A stretch of DNA of 61,411 nucleotides from Bdellovibrionales bacterium (GTDB lineage Bacteria > Pseudomonadota > Alphaproteobacteria > UBA9219): contig JBAZRW010000008.1 in assembly GCA_041662785.1 (NCBI GenBank), positions 1 through 61,411 on the forward strand, read 5' to 3'. Below the pieces are notes generated by a model, which did no database searches, had not been told where the DNA came from, and was given only the letters and a program-made list of their open reading frames with translations. Position numbers and translations under genes: made by a program. This document shows, piece after piece, positions 16,981 through 25,112 of the stretch (its first letter is position 1; each line of letters begins with the position of its first letter).

Positions 16981-17862
16981 TTAGGAAAGGGAAGTCAGCA
17001 CAAGCACAGACCACTCGCCTAGCTTTTGATGGTCGGTCAGAGTCAAACCTTGCGCCAGATGCGCGGCGATGACGGCGTCAGCTTGTGTGTTCAAAAGGCC
17101 AGAGAGGATGGCGTGGCCCCCAACCTTTAAATGGTTTTTCAAATCGCCCGCCATGGCACACAACGGATCGGCAAAGATGTTGGCCATGATCAAATCATAC
17201 GGTGCGCCCTGCGCCACAAGCGGCGGGGCATAGCCCATGCCGACGATAAAGGTTGTGCGCTCTGCCACGCCGTTGATCGCGGCGTTTTCATTCGCGATGG
17301 TGACGGACAGCTCATCCATATCGACGCCCAGCGCAATGCCGCTGTCCACGGTCTTGGCAAACGCCATCGCCAAAATGCCAGAGCCGCAGCCCATATCCAG
17401 CATGCTGTGGGGTTGAGGAATCGTGCTGTCCTTCAACAGGCGATCCAGCGCCTCTAGGCAGCCGCGTGTGGTGGGATGCTCACCCGTGCCAAAGGCCGAG
17501 GTCGCGTCGATCTGCAAGGCCGCGCTGAAATCCGTTATTTTGTCGCGGTGCGCTGCGCCATAAACCGTCCATCGCGCGATGGGAAGCGGCGGAAAATCCT
17601 GTGCCACCTTTTTAAGCCAATCCAGATTGCCAACGGGCGCGATGGTATAGGACGGCGCATTGTCCATCCCGTGCAAGCGTTCCTCAACCCACGCGGGCGC
17701 AGGCTCACCGTCCAGCAGTGCCTCAACCTGCGCGGCGGCGCAGCGCGGCGGGGACAGAATGCTGATGGCTAGCGCGTCGTCTTCAAACAGAGCCTCCACC
17801 GCCTCGATCTGATCGGGGCGGCAGGTGAGGGTAAGGGTGTAAAGGTCGGGGTCAGTGATCAT
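16981..17862 (-). CDS. prmA: Ribosomal protein L11 methyltransferase PrmA
   Basis: A 293-residue class I SAM-dependent methyltransferase. A ~120-residue N-terminal substrate-recognition domain precedes the catalytic domain. Motif I reads MLDMGCGSGILAMAFAK (about 156-172). The PrmA signature FGTGEHPTTRGCLEAL comes just before it, and the post-motif NPIR-like segment LIMANIFADPL is near residue 225. It trimethylates ribosomal protein L11. The alphaproteobacterial form often has this divergent N-terminus. It stands alone between repeats and a disrupted gene. Confidence 0.93.
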   Translation of the reverse strand: MITDPDLYTLTLTCRPDQIEAVEALFEDDALAISILSPPRCAAAQVEALLDGEPAPAWVEERLHGMDNAPSYTIAPVGNLDWLKKVAQDFPPLPIARWTVYGAAHRDKITDFSAALQIDATSAFGTGEHPTTRGCLEALDRLLKDSTIPQPHSMLDMGCGSGILAMAFAKTVDSGIALGVDMDELSVTIANENAAINGVAERTTFIVGMGYAPPLVAQGAPYDLIMANIFADPLCAMAGDLKNHLKVGGHAILSGLLNTQADAVIAAHLAQGLTLTDHQKLGEWSVLVLTSLS

Positions 17863-17919
17863 GCGAAAGCCTATAGCACAAGCTTCCCCTGCTTGCCAAA
17901 AGAATGCGCATTGTGCCTT

Positions 17920-18003
17920 TTATATTTGCGCCCGCGTCCATTCTTCAACGGCAGAGGAGAAATCCAGCTGATACGCGGGAATGCCCAGCGAGAGGCCATG
18001 CCT
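17920..18003 (-). pseudogene. 3' remnant of a small gene interrupted by the Fic segment
   Basis: Directly after the stop of the adjacent Fic gene a 27-codon open stretch with no start codon ends in TAA. It encodes a protein-like tail containing GLSLGIPAYQLDFSSAVEEW. An in-frame stop lies just upstream at 18007-18009, so it cannot be translated on its own. It lies on the same strand as the orphan 5' piece at 19236-19373, on the other side of the Fic gene. I infer that the two are the ends of one small gene whose middle was replaced. The family was not verified. Confidence 0.45.
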
Positions 18004-19112
18004 TATTCAACTTCATCTGGCAGCCTGTAACTGGTGCTGCGTCCACCGCCTGAGTTTTGAATAAAGACGCTTCGTTCCTTTAAGTCCTGAATGTCTCTTA
18101 GCGCCGTATCATTCGAACATTTGGCAAGTTTGGCATACTTAGAGGTATTCATGAATCCTTTGAAATCGTTCTCAAGCATCCGATTGATGACAAGGCGCTG
18201 ACGCTCGTTGACGGGGTTTTGATTGATTCTAACCCAAAGACGCGACTTAAAGAGAACAGTGCCTAGGGTCGTATCAGCATTCGCAAGCGCACGCCCTAGA
18301 CAAGTCAAAAACCAACTAAGCCAGCCCGTTATATCCGCTGTGCTGCGTTGCTGTTTTTCAAGCTGTGCGTAATAATTCTTGCGCTCAGCTTCAATTTGAG
18401 AAGACAGACTGTAGAAGCGATCTGGCGTTCCATCGGCGCGCGCAAGCGCCATATCGCCAATAGCTCTGGCAATGCGGCCATTCCCGTCCTCAAACGGATG
18501 GAGCGTGACAAACCACAGATGCGCAATACCCGCCTTCAAAACCGGATCAATATCGTGGCCGCTGTCAAACCACGCTAGAAACGCTTTCATTTCCTTGTTT
18601 AGCCGATCTGCTCTTGGTGCTTCGAAATGAATTTTTTCTCGGCCTATCGGGCCAGAGACAACCTGCATCGGCCCTGCTTCTTTTGTGCGCCAGCTGCCAG
18701 CCGTGATTTTGTGCATGCCGCTTCGTCCTGTCGGAAACAAGGCCGCGTGCCAATCGAATAAACGATCCTTCGTCAAAGGCTTTGAAAAGTTTTGCGTGGC
18801 ATCCAGCATCATCTCGACAATGCCTTCCACACTGCGACTAGCCGGAACAAGACCCGCGATGTCGATCCCTAACCTACGCGCAATGGAGGAACGAACTTCT
18901 TCTGGGTTAAGTGTTTGGCCTTCAATAGCCGATGATTTTACCGTGTCATTCGTCAACGTGTTAAGGCTGGCTTCTCGCTTGAGAGCAAAACCCAGCCCCT
19001 CCATCCGTCCAAGCAAAAGTCCTTGGCGATGGCGCACATCCGCTAACTTGGAAGCAAGAGCCTGAGCATCCCACGTAAATTTCGGCCAGTCTTGATGTTC
19101 GTGTATCCACAT
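18003..19112 (-). CDS. Fic-domain protein with DUF4172-type N-terminus
   Basis: A 369-residue class II Fic protein. The N-terminal segment (WIHEHQDWPKFTWDAQAL, 2-19) is typical of the DUF4172 module. The inhibitory motif SSAIEG is at 60-65 and the complete catalytic motif HPFEDGNGRIAR at 205-216. The C-terminal ~75 residues look like a DNA-binding winged helix (TSKYAKLAKCSNDTALRDIQDL). A role in protein AMPylation is the family expectation, with the target unknown. Upstream (19146-19243) lies a cluster of TCACCGCA-type sites that the C-terminal domain might bind for autoregulation. It is flanked by what look like two ends of a broken gene, so it is a probable insertion. Confidence 0.9.
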   Translation of the reverse strand: MWIHEHQDWPKFTWDAQALASKLADVRHRQGLLLGRMEGLGFALKREASLNTLTNDTVKSSAIEGQTLNPEEVRSSIARRLGIDIAGLVPASRSVEGIVEMMLDATQNFSKPLTKDRLFDWHAALFPTGRSGMHKITAGSWRTKEAGPMQVVSGPIGREKIHFEAPRADRLNKEMKAFLAWFDSGHDIDPVLKAGIAHLWFVTLHPFEDGNGRIARAIGDMALARADGTPDRFYSLSSQIEAERKNYYAQLEKQQRSTADITGWLSWFLTCLGRALANADTTLGTVLFKSRLWVRINQNPVNERQRLVINRMLENDFKGFMNTSKYAKLAKCSNDTALRDIQDLKERSVFIQNSGGGRSTSYRLPDEVE

Positions 19113-19145
19113 AGATCATGTCCTGTTTTTACAAGGGATGGGTTA

Positions 19146-19243
19146 TTCACCGCATTATTTAAGGTGATTATAGACCCTATTTACCGCAAAATCAAGATAA
19201 TTCGCCGCAATATATGCGGTGAATAAACGGTCTAATCACCGCA
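19146..19243. promoter_or_regulatory. Operator-like cluster of CACCGCA repeats upstream of Fic gene
   Basis: Within 98 bp the motif TTCACCGCA and close variants occur at 19146-19154, 19181-19188 (TTACCGCA), 19201-19209 (TTCGCCGCA), 19215-19223 (inverted, TGCGGTGAA) and 19234-19243 (AATCACCGCA), plus an inverted AAGGTGATTA at 19161-19170. The 19201-19223 pair makes a near-perfect 23-bp palindrome around ATATA. The cluster lies 34-131 bp upstream of the Fic start and probably spans its promoter. Confidence 0.55.
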
Positions 19244-19373
19244 CGGTCCAAAACGCCTGTGGCGTTTTGTGCTGGGGCGTCACCGCCTCAACCTTCGTCG
19301 CAACAAGAGCCATGCTGGCGATCACAGCCTTGTCGCTAAGAGACACTTCGATAATGATCCCGCGATAGGTCAT
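19236..19373 (-). pseudogene. 5' remnant of a small gene interrupted by the Fic segment
   Basis: A 45-codon frame starting MTYRGIIIEVSLSDKAV and ending at a TGA that falls inside the outermost operator-like repeat. Its amino-acid character is that of a normal protein N-terminus, and reading continues up to the point where the repeat cluster begins. With the tail at 17920-18003 it could make a protein of about 120 residues lacking its middle. It may alternatively be a short intact gene. Confidence 0.4.
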
Positions 19374-19393
19374 GGTGGGTAGGGCCTTAGAAT

Positions 19394-19568
19394 AATACCA
19401 AACTGCGCATGAAACGACTCGTTGAGTAAGAAACCAAACGGGATTCCCGCTTGCGCGGGAATGACGGGGTTTGTGTTTAACTTGAAACCTCTATCGTCAT
19501 CCCCGCGAAAGCGGGGATCCAGTTTTCTTTTTTCTTTACGCGTCGGTTCATAAGCTCGTTGGTATAAG
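19394..19568. repeat. Long copy of mosaic repeat with imperfect terminal inverted repeats
   Basis: The centre is the usual tail-to-tail pair of hairpins (CGGGATTCCCGC/GCGGGAATGACG, spacer, GTCATCCCCGCGAAAGCGGG). The ends, ATACCAAACTGCGCATGAAACGAC on the left and the complement of TTCATAAGCTCGTTGGTAT on the right, form an imperfect inverted repeat of about 35-40 bp. The element at 20889-21108 is homologous along its whole length in the opposite orientation. Confidence 0.75.
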
Positions 19569-19600
19569 TGGCGGGGCAGAGGTAACCGGCGCGACAAATG

Positions 19601-20110
19601 CTATCTATGGATATCATTGTTGAAGTGTTTATTATTTTTTCCATGGTCAACGATTCCATTCTTGTATCCGGAAATATTATTGCTGTCCGTTGTTATGTTT
19701 TGGGAACCGGGGCCAATATAAATTGCGGTGGAGCCTGTTGGTACGGAGTTAGCAGAAACGGAACCCTTGAGAACTTCAACAACCTTGATTTTACAATCAC
19801 TGTTGTTTTTGAGCGCTGCAGGCAAATCCTTTTGTGCAAGGCCTTCATAGGTCGTATCTGCATAACCGGCAGATACAGAAGTCCCCATATCCGCAAGTTT
19901 CTTTGCAAGTTTGGATAATTCGGCTTTTATGTTTGCTTTAGCGTCAATATTTGCGTTCTTCCCAACTGTTGGCACTATGCCACAGATTTTATCAGCGGCA
20001 TTAGTTATGACCTCTAGTTCGCTGACATTACTTGCTTGCGCAGCAAGAGGCGCTGTGCATACGAAAATTCCGATGAACAGAATCACTTTCAAGATGTTTC
20101 TACCAACCAT
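19601..20110 (-). CDS. Secreted hypothetical protein
   Basis: A 169-residue protein from the ATG at 20110, chosen because AAGGAGG sits 8 nt upstream; an earlier in-frame ATG at 20131 has no such site. A signal peptide (NILKVILFIGIFVCTAPLAAQA) with an AQA cleavage site is clear. The mature part contains two cysteines (DKICGIV, SDCKIK) that could form a disulfide in the periplasm, a lysine/alanine-rich helical middle, and an Asn-rich C-terminal end. No known domain is recognised. It is framed by repeats on both sides. Confidence 0.7.
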   Translation of the reverse strand: MVGRNILKVILFIGIFVCTAPLAAQASNVSELEVITNAADKICGIVPTVGKNANIDAKANIKAELSKLAKKLADMGTSVSAGYADTTYEGLAQKDLPAALKNNSDCKIKVVEVLKGSVSANSVPTGSTAIYIGPGSQNITTDSNNISGYKNGIVDHGKNNKHFNNDIHR

Positions 20111-20270
20111 AACCAAGTCCTCCTTAAACATTTTTTCTCATGCCTACCAGTCGATATACAACCACAACGCCACACCTATTGGCTTTGTGGCTCTTGACCG
20201 AGTCAACAGCTACCATAACTTTTAGAGAGTTTCGGCTCATAGTCAAATCGGATAATTTCCATTGTGCCTC

Positions 20271-20398
20271 GTCATTGCGAGGAGCGGACGCGACGAAGCA
20301 ATCCAGCGCCGAGCGTCTGCGAGGCGTATGACTCTTTTGCGCGGCAGACGCCGCGCAGCTGGATTGCCACGTCGGCCTTACGGCCTCCTCGCAATGAC
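20271..20398. repeat. Paired GTCATTGCGAGG-type repeat (head-to-head)
   Basis: GTCATTGCGAGGAGC ... GCAATCCAG at left and CTGGATTGCCACGTC ... CCTCGCAATGAC at right enclose an inner GCGCGGCAGACGCCGCGC hairpin. It shares the GTCAT and ATCCAG ends of the other repeats but has a longer first arm. A related unit is at 52893-53009. No gene is supported between 20111 and 20614. Confidence 0.8.
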
Positions 20399-20574
20399 GG
20401 GTGGAGGGCAATCGGGCGACGTTTATAGGGGGGGGATTGATGTCGTCCGCTTCGCGGCCTCCATCGCGTCTTCGCCATGACCCTTTATTTTTGTGTGGGC
20501 GCGTACACGTTCGCGCCCACCTTATTGACTGGCTTGTCGTCGAACCCCCTTGGGGGTTCGAATCCTGCGGTCTG

Positions 20575-20704
<130 letters not shown>

Positions 20705-20888
20705 GTATTCATCATTCAACAGCGGGGTTGATCGCGGTTGAACCTTATCTTTTTCACGCGCCTTCGCGCGTGGGTGTCCTTCTCAATCCCTCCCGCAAGG
20801 GGAGGGTGATTTAATTCGTCCGCTACTTCCGTATAGAATAAAAGACACCTGCGGTTCTGGAGTCTTTAATTCCTTTTCATGTGCAGCT

Positions 20889-21108
20889 GGTCTCTTATAC
20901 CAACGAGCGTATGAACTGACGCGTAAAGAAAAAAGAAAACGGGATCCCCGCTTTCGCGGGGATGACGATAAAGGGTTAAATTAAAATACAAATCCTGTCA
21001 TTCCCGCGCCCTCGTCCCGCCGCCCTTGCGGCGGGCGAAAGGACAAAGCGGGAATCCCGTTTGGTTTCTTACTCAACGAGTCGTTTCATGCGCAGTTGGT
21101 CTCTTACA
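20889..21108. repeat. Long copy of mosaic repeat, inverted relative to 19394-19568
   Basis: Its ends match those of the 19394-19568 element when reverse-complemented (ACGAGCGTATGAACTGACGC at one end, ACTCAACGAGTCGTTTCATG at the other), and it holds the tail-to-tail hairpin pair in the middle. A 22-bp direct repeat with three mismatches flanks it, at 20883-20904 and 21092-21113. It explains most of the 20705-21158 gap. Confidence 0.75.
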
Positions 21109-21158
21109 TCAACCCATTAAGCTTGGCAATTAAAGAGTGAAGGGGGCGGGAAACAACG

Positions 21159-21344
21159 TTAACGCCCCGTTTCCTTCCCCTTTTTGTCCAAAACATAGCG
21201 CAACTTGGTTAGCGCCGTGCGTTGTAGAACCGATTGGGGCATAGAGGCGGGGCCTTGGATCACGACTTCCGTGCCGGTCTGGGCGTCAACCGCCGTCACC
21301 TTCATAATCGCCCCAATCTGGGTATATTCGAAAAGCACTTCCAT
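21159..21344 (-). CDS. Small conserved alphaproteobacterial protein (DUF6898-like)
   Basis: A 61-residue soluble protein. The pattern EVLFEYTQIGAIMKVTAVDAQTGTEV followed by IQGPASMPQSVLQRTALTKL matches what I recall of a small alphaproteobacterial family of unknown role. It is divergent from the enoyl-CoA hydratase gene across about 100 bp. A function cannot be given. The ordered beta-strand/helix pattern and the coding-like codon use support it as real. Confidence 0.65.
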   Translation of the reverse strand: MEVLFEYTQIGAIMKVTAVDAQTGTEVVIQGPASMPQSVLQRTALTKLRYVLDKKGKETGR

Positions 21345-21446
21345 GGGTGGAGGATAGGGGGTCGCGTTCTTTGTTGCAAGATGACTTGAAATGCGTCTCT
21401 AACAGGGGCAAAGTGAGTCTTCTTATTATTTAAAGGGGGATACGTT

Positions 21447-22235
21447 ATGGCACTGAACGAAGTTTTGACCGAGCGGCGGGGGCAGGCTCTTATTATAACC
21501 TTTAACCGCCCCGATCATGCCAACGCGCTGACGATGGATATGGCGCAGCAGCTCTTCACGATTTTAAAGAACGCCACCACGGATCACAGCGTCCGCGCTG
21601 TTATGTTGCGCGGCGCGGCCGACAACTACATGGACGGCCTTGATATGAGTTTTTACAAGGAGAACATGAGCGATGCCTTGGACAAGGCTAATCAGTTGAT
21701 CCTCCCCTATCACTCGGCAATCCGTGAGCTTCATGTGATGGACAAGCCCGTTCTCTCCGTGATCGATGGCTATGTGACGGGGACGGGGTTCAGCTTTATG
21801 TTGGCATCCGATCTGGTGATTTCTTCGAAAAGAGCGCGGTTTAACACGCGCTTTGCCGAATACGCCTTGACCCCGGATGGCGGCGTCTCGTTCTTCCTTG
21901 CGCGCAAGCTGGGCATCACCCGTGCGGTTGAGATTATGATGCTGTGCGAGGAGTTCAATGCCGACCGTGCCGAGCGCCTTCGCATCGTCAACAAAGTCGT
22001 CGAAGACGCTGATTTGCATGAGCAGGCGTTGGTATGGCTGGATCACCTTGTCGCGGGGCCAACCAAGGCCTATGGCGCGATCAAAAAGCTGGCGAGCCGC
22101 GCGTTTGAGCAGGATTTGAACTCTCACTTGGGTCTTGAGCATTCCTATTTCGGCGCAAGCTCACGCAGCTTCGACTTCCGCGAGGCCGTCCGTGCCGATA
22201 TCGAAGGCCGCGAACCACGATTCACGGGGACGTGA
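21447..22235 (+). CDS. Enoyl-CoA hydratase/isomerase family protein
   Basis: A 262-residue crotonase-fold protein. The N-terminal strand LIITFNRPDHANAL, the first oxyanion-hole region (RGAADNYMDGLDM, about residues 55-67) and the second (GYVTGTGFSFMLASDLVIS, about 108-126) are in order. The glycine-rich AGGDL-type loop is replaced by YMDGLDM and the usual glutamates are not evident; the TPDGGVSFF motif supplies an Asp. Hydratase activity is therefore uncertain and an isomerase or thioesterase role is possible. A terminator follows at 22255. It has no fatty-acid oxidation neighbours. Confidence 0.8.
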   Translation: MALNEVLTERRGQALIITFNRPDHANALTMDMAQQLFTILKNATTDHSVRAVMLRGAADNYMDGLDMSFYKENMSDALDKANQLILPYHSAIRELHVMDKPVLSVIDGYVTGTGFSFMLASDLVISSKRARFNTRFAEYALTPDGGVSFFLARKLGITRAVEIMMLCEEFNADRAERLRIVNKVVEDADLHEQALVWLDHLVAGPTKAYGAIKKLASRAFEQDLNSHLGLEHSYFGASSRSFDFREAVRADIEGREPRFTGT

Positions 22236-22254
22236 TGCGGGGCGATGCACCTTT

Positions 22255-22285
22255 GCCGATGAAAATAGTTTCATCGGCGGTTTTG
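22255..22285 (+). terminator. Rho-independent terminator
   Basis: Stem GCCGATGAAA/TTTCATCGGC (10 bp, loop of 4) followed by GGTTTTGTT, 20 bp after the enoyl-CoA hydratase homologue. Confidence 0.8.
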
Positions 22286-22395
22286 TTGCAAATAAATCCT
22301 TTTTTAACTATGATTATTAACGGCTTATCAACCCTATAGCGATAGGCTGTTGGTGTGGATTAGAGCGCTATTCTTTTTTTAGGAAAGGATGTAGA

Positions 22396-22674
22396 ATGAG
22401 CATCGCGCACGCAGATAATTTTCAAGAGGCTAAAGCGATGTCTTTGTTCAATCCATTTAACTTGTTTGGAAAACGGCGAGAGAACTTACCCGAGGATATA
22501 GCGGAAGTGAATGCTTTGCCAATGCCTGAAAGCTACAGAAAGGAGCTGCTTAAGCGCTATCGTAAGATTGATGAGCGGGTGGAAAAAGAGTCTGCGGCGG
22601 CACATGATCGCTTTTTGAGAAAACTTATAGCTGATACAAACAGAAGGAGAGGCCTTAATAATCCAGCCCCCTGA
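22396..22674 (+). CDS. Small hypothetical protein
   Basis: A 92-residue charged protein, not recognised. The N-terminus is neutral, with a short hydrophobic patch (SLFNPFNLFGKR). The C-terminal half is a Lys/Arg/Glu-rich helix (SYRKELLKRYRKIDERVEKE). AGGAAAGG is placed about 9 nt before the ATG and a terminator follows at 22696, so it forms its own transcription unit. Confidence 0.6.
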   Translation: MSIAHADNFQEAKAMSLFNPFNLFGKRRENLPEDIAEVNALPMPESYRKELLKRYRKIDERVEKESAAAHDRFLRKLIADTNRRRGLNNPAP

Positions 22675-22695
22675 TGTTCATTCAGAAAAAGATAT

Positions 22696-22726
22696 AAGCC
22701 ACCTCAATTAAGCAGGTGGCTTTTTC
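22696..22726 (+). terminator. Rho-independent terminator
   Basis: Stem AAGCCACCT/AGGTGGCTT with a 9-nt loop, then TTTTTCTTC. Confidence 0.85.
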
Positions 22727-22813
22727 TTCGGAAAATAAGCAAGAAAACGGCTTCAATTAATCAATAAATAACCCAGTTCATATTATACTGCTTCCATATT
22801 GGGAGGATACCAC

Positions 22814-23653
22814 ATGACCATTCGTTCTATTCCAGACGATCTTTACAATAAAATTGTTTTGACTTTTTTATCTAAGAATAGAGCCCAAAATGGAGCCGCT
22901 CGCTTTGCAATGGATCGTTTCATTGCGGATGTTAGTGGCAAGATTCCTAATGGCAGTATGTCACATGATACAGCGCATGCTATTTTAGATGATAGATGGA
23001 GCGTTAGCGCCTACATAAAAGAAACGACACGACAGCGGAAAATTGAGGCCAATAAAAAATCCCAAAATAAAAAGAAGGAACAGAAGAGCTTATTGACCGG
23101 CTGGCAGCAGAAAATAAAGAAAGAATTTAGTCGGCACGGCATTCCTACCGATGATTTTGAACCGCAGACGCTAAGAGCAAGCCCCTACATAAAATACATA
23201 GCCTTTAGAATGATGGCGGCTGGTTCTTTCAAAACGCTTGTTATGACAGGTGTAGCCATCGCCTTTCTTGTCAATGTTGCTGCGAGCGAGGCCGTAAAGA
23301 TCATAGATTACTATGGGGAAAAGGCCATTGCGCTTTGGAAAAACAGGCGTCAATCACCGCCTTCTTCGCAGAAGATAGAGGCGCAGCCTCAAGACAGAAA
23401 AAGCGATCCTTTGCCTTCCCCCCAGACATCCAATGCCCCCGTGTTTTTGGAAAACAACCCTTTTGGGTCTGTTGATACAGGGAAAAACAAAACGATGCTG
23501 GACATCTTGGCCTCTGGGCATTCGGTTGTGCTGCCCTTGAAATCCGGAACTGTTTTGCTACGGATGGAGCCACAAACAGAAAAAACGGTTCCTCTAGCGC
23601 CCCAGCACCCTAAGCGGCGCGTTGGAAACGGAGTGACCCCTCCGCAGCCGTAA
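22814..23653 (+). CDS. Hypothetical single-pass membrane protein
   Basis: A 279-residue protein, not recognised. The ATG at 22814 is chosen because GGGAGGA lies 7 nt upstream. Residues ~60-110 are very basic (RQRKIEANKKSQNKKKEQK). One hydrophobic helix lies near 140-160 (TLVMTGVAIAFLVNVAASEAV). The rest is Pro/Gln/Ser-rich with a final strand-rich segment (SGHSVVLPLKSGTVLLRME). By the positive-inside rule the N-terminal ~135 residues should be cytoplasmic and the C-terminus periplasmic. It is more A/T-rich than its neighbours, which suggests recent acquisition or relaxed constraint. Confidence 0.6.
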   Translation: MTIRSIPDDLYNKIVLTFLSKNRAQNGAARFAMDRFIADVSGKIPNGSMSHDTAHAILDDRWSVSAYIKETTRQRKIEANKKSQNKKKEQKSLLTGWQQKIKKEFSRHGIPTDDFEPQTLRASPYIKYIAFRMMAAGSFKTLVMTGVAIAFLVNVAASEAVKIIDYYGEKAIALWKNRRQSPPSSQKIEAQPQDRKSDPLPSPQTSNAPVFLENNPFGSVDTGKNKTMLDILASGHSVVLPLKSGTVLLRMEPQTEKTVPLAPQHPKRRVGNGVTPPQP

Positions 23654-23733
23654 ACATTCACCTTTTTCTTGAAGTGGGCGGGCGTGTGGTTTATGACCGC
23701 TGTCACAGCAGCATTTACCACAAGGGCCTTATA

Positions 23734-24777
23734 ATGACCGAAGCAACCCAAGACGTGATCTCTACCGACGTGATTATCATTGGCGCGGGGCCGATTGGCC
23801 TTTTCGCCGTGTTTGAGCTTGGCCTTTACGACATGAAGTGCCATCTGATCGACATTCTGGATCGCGTGGGCGGCCAGTGCGCTGAGCTTTATCCTGAAAA
23901 GCCCATCTACGACATTCCCGCCGTTCCCGTCTGCACGGGCTCGGAGCTGGTTGATAAGCTGATGGAGCAAATCAAGCCCTTTAGCCCCACCTTCCACCTT
24001 GGCCAGATGGCCGAGAAGATGGAAAAGACCGCCGAAGGCAAGTGGCGCGTGGTGACGGATAACGGCACGACGCTAGAGGCTCCCGTGGTCGTTCTGGCGG
24101 CGGGCGGCGGCTCCTTTGTGCCGAAAAAGATGCCGCTCAAGGGCATTGAGGCGTTTGAGGGCACGTCCGTCTTTTATGCCGTTCGCAAGATGGAAGCCTT
24201 CCGCGATAAGACGTTGGTGATCTCTGGCGGCGGCGATTCCGCGCTGGATTGGGCCATTAACCTGCAGCCTGTGGCCAAGCATGTGACCCTTATTCACCGC
24301 CGTGACGAGTTCCGCGCCGCGCCTGACTCTGTCAGCAAAATGCGCGCTTTGGTGGCTTCCGGTGCGATGGACCTTAAAATTGCCGCCATCACGGGCGTCA
24401 GCGGGCAGGGCGGCCAGATTTCGGGCGTCACCGTTAAGGAAGAGGGCAAGGATCCCGTTGAGATGCCTTGTGATGCCATGCTGGCCTTTTACGGGCTAAC
24501 CATGAAGCTGGGGCCTGTGGCCGATTTCGGGATAACCTTTGAAAACGAGCTGGTTCCCGTCGATACGGCGACCTTTGAAACTAATTTGCAGGGTGTTTTT
24601 GCCATTGGCGACATAAACGTGTATCCTGGTAAAATGAAGTTGATTCTGTCGGGCTTCCATGAGGCGGCGCTGATGGCCAAAAAGGCGTTCCCTTATGTCC
24701 ATCCTGATCGGCGCTATCGCTTCCAGTACACGACATCATCCAGCAACCTGCACAAGCAGCTGGGTAAAGACGAGTAA
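23734..24777 (+). CDS. Thioredoxin-reductase-like ferredoxin--NADP+ reductase
   Basis: A 347-residue flavoprotein of the TrxR-like FNR group (YumC type). An FAD-binding VIIIGAGPIGLFAVFELG opens the protein after a short lead, a middle NADPH-binding ISGGGDSALDWA follows, and the C-terminal FAD motif FAIGDINVYPGKMKLILSG is present. There is no CxxC redox pair, which separates it from thioredoxin reductase. The ATG at 23734 follows AAGGGCC and gives the normal family length; a GTG 60 nt earlier is less likely. The ferredoxin gene 20 nt downstream is its likely electron partner, so the pair probably moves electrons between NADPH and an Fe-S acceptor. Confidence 0.9.
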   Translation: MTEATQDVISTDVIIIGAGPIGLFAVFELGLYDMKCHLIDILDRVGGQCAELYPEKPIYDIPAVPVCTGSELVDKLMEQIKPFSPTFHLGQMAEKMEKTAEGKWRVVTDNGTTLEAPVVVLAAGGGSFVPKKMPLKGIEAFEGTSVFYAVRKMEAFRDKTLVISGGGDSALDWAINLQPVAKHVTLIHRRDEFRAAPDSVSKMRALVASGAMDLKIAAITGVSGQGGQISGVTVKEEGKDPVEMPCDAMLAFYGLTMKLGPVADFGITFENELVPVDTATFETNLQGVFAIGDINVYPGKMKLILSGFHEAALMAKKAFPYVHPDRRYRFQYTTSSSNLHKQLGKDE

Positions 24778-24797
24778 CTATAAACGAGAGAAAAGAG

Positions 24798-25112
24798 ATG
24801 CATATTTTTTGTACGGATATCGAAGGCAAGGCTCACGAACTCCCCGCGACTGAGGAGTGGAGCGTGATGGAGATTATTCGCGAAGGCGGCATTGCCATGC
24901 TGGCCCAGTGTGGCGGCTCATGCGCTTGTGCGACGTGCCACGTCTATGTCGATCCTGCGTGGAAGGATAAGATTCCTGCCGCAAGCGAGGAAGAAATCGG
25001 CATGCTGGACGGCGCGTTTGAAGTGACAGAGGATTCACGGTTGGCGTGTCAGATTTTCTTCACGAAGGAACTCGACGGCCTGAAAGTTACTCTTGCCAAT
25101 GGGTCCATGTAA
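24798..25112 (+). CDS. 2Fe-2S ferredoxin (adrenodoxin-like)
   Basis: A 104-residue ferredoxin. The cluster ligands are in CGGSCACATC, with the fourth Cys downstream in SRLACQI. There is one extra Cys between the second and third ligands. The acidic helix EEEIGMLDGAFEVTEDSR is typical of the adrenodoxin/ISC-Fdx group, which serves Fe-S assembly or cytochrome P450s. It lies 20 nt after the ferredoxin reductase gene and shares one base of its stop with the start of the next gene (TAATG). Confidence 0.93.
   Translation: MHIFCTDIEGKAHELPATEEWSVMEIIREGGIAMLAQCGGSCACATCHVYVDPAWKDKIPAASEEEIGMLDGAFEVTEDSRLACQIFFTKELDGLKVTLANGSM

Noticed and set aside
18003..19112. Fic/Doc toxin with a separate antitoxin gene
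   Set aside because: The inhibitory motif is inside the same protein and no small antitoxin gene lies upstream; the upstream short frame reads as a gene remnant.
20541..20560. Second tRNA fragment downstream of tRNA-Ser
   Set aside because: Only the T-arm-like 14 bases match and they belong to a palindrome; no acceptor or anticodon arm can be built.
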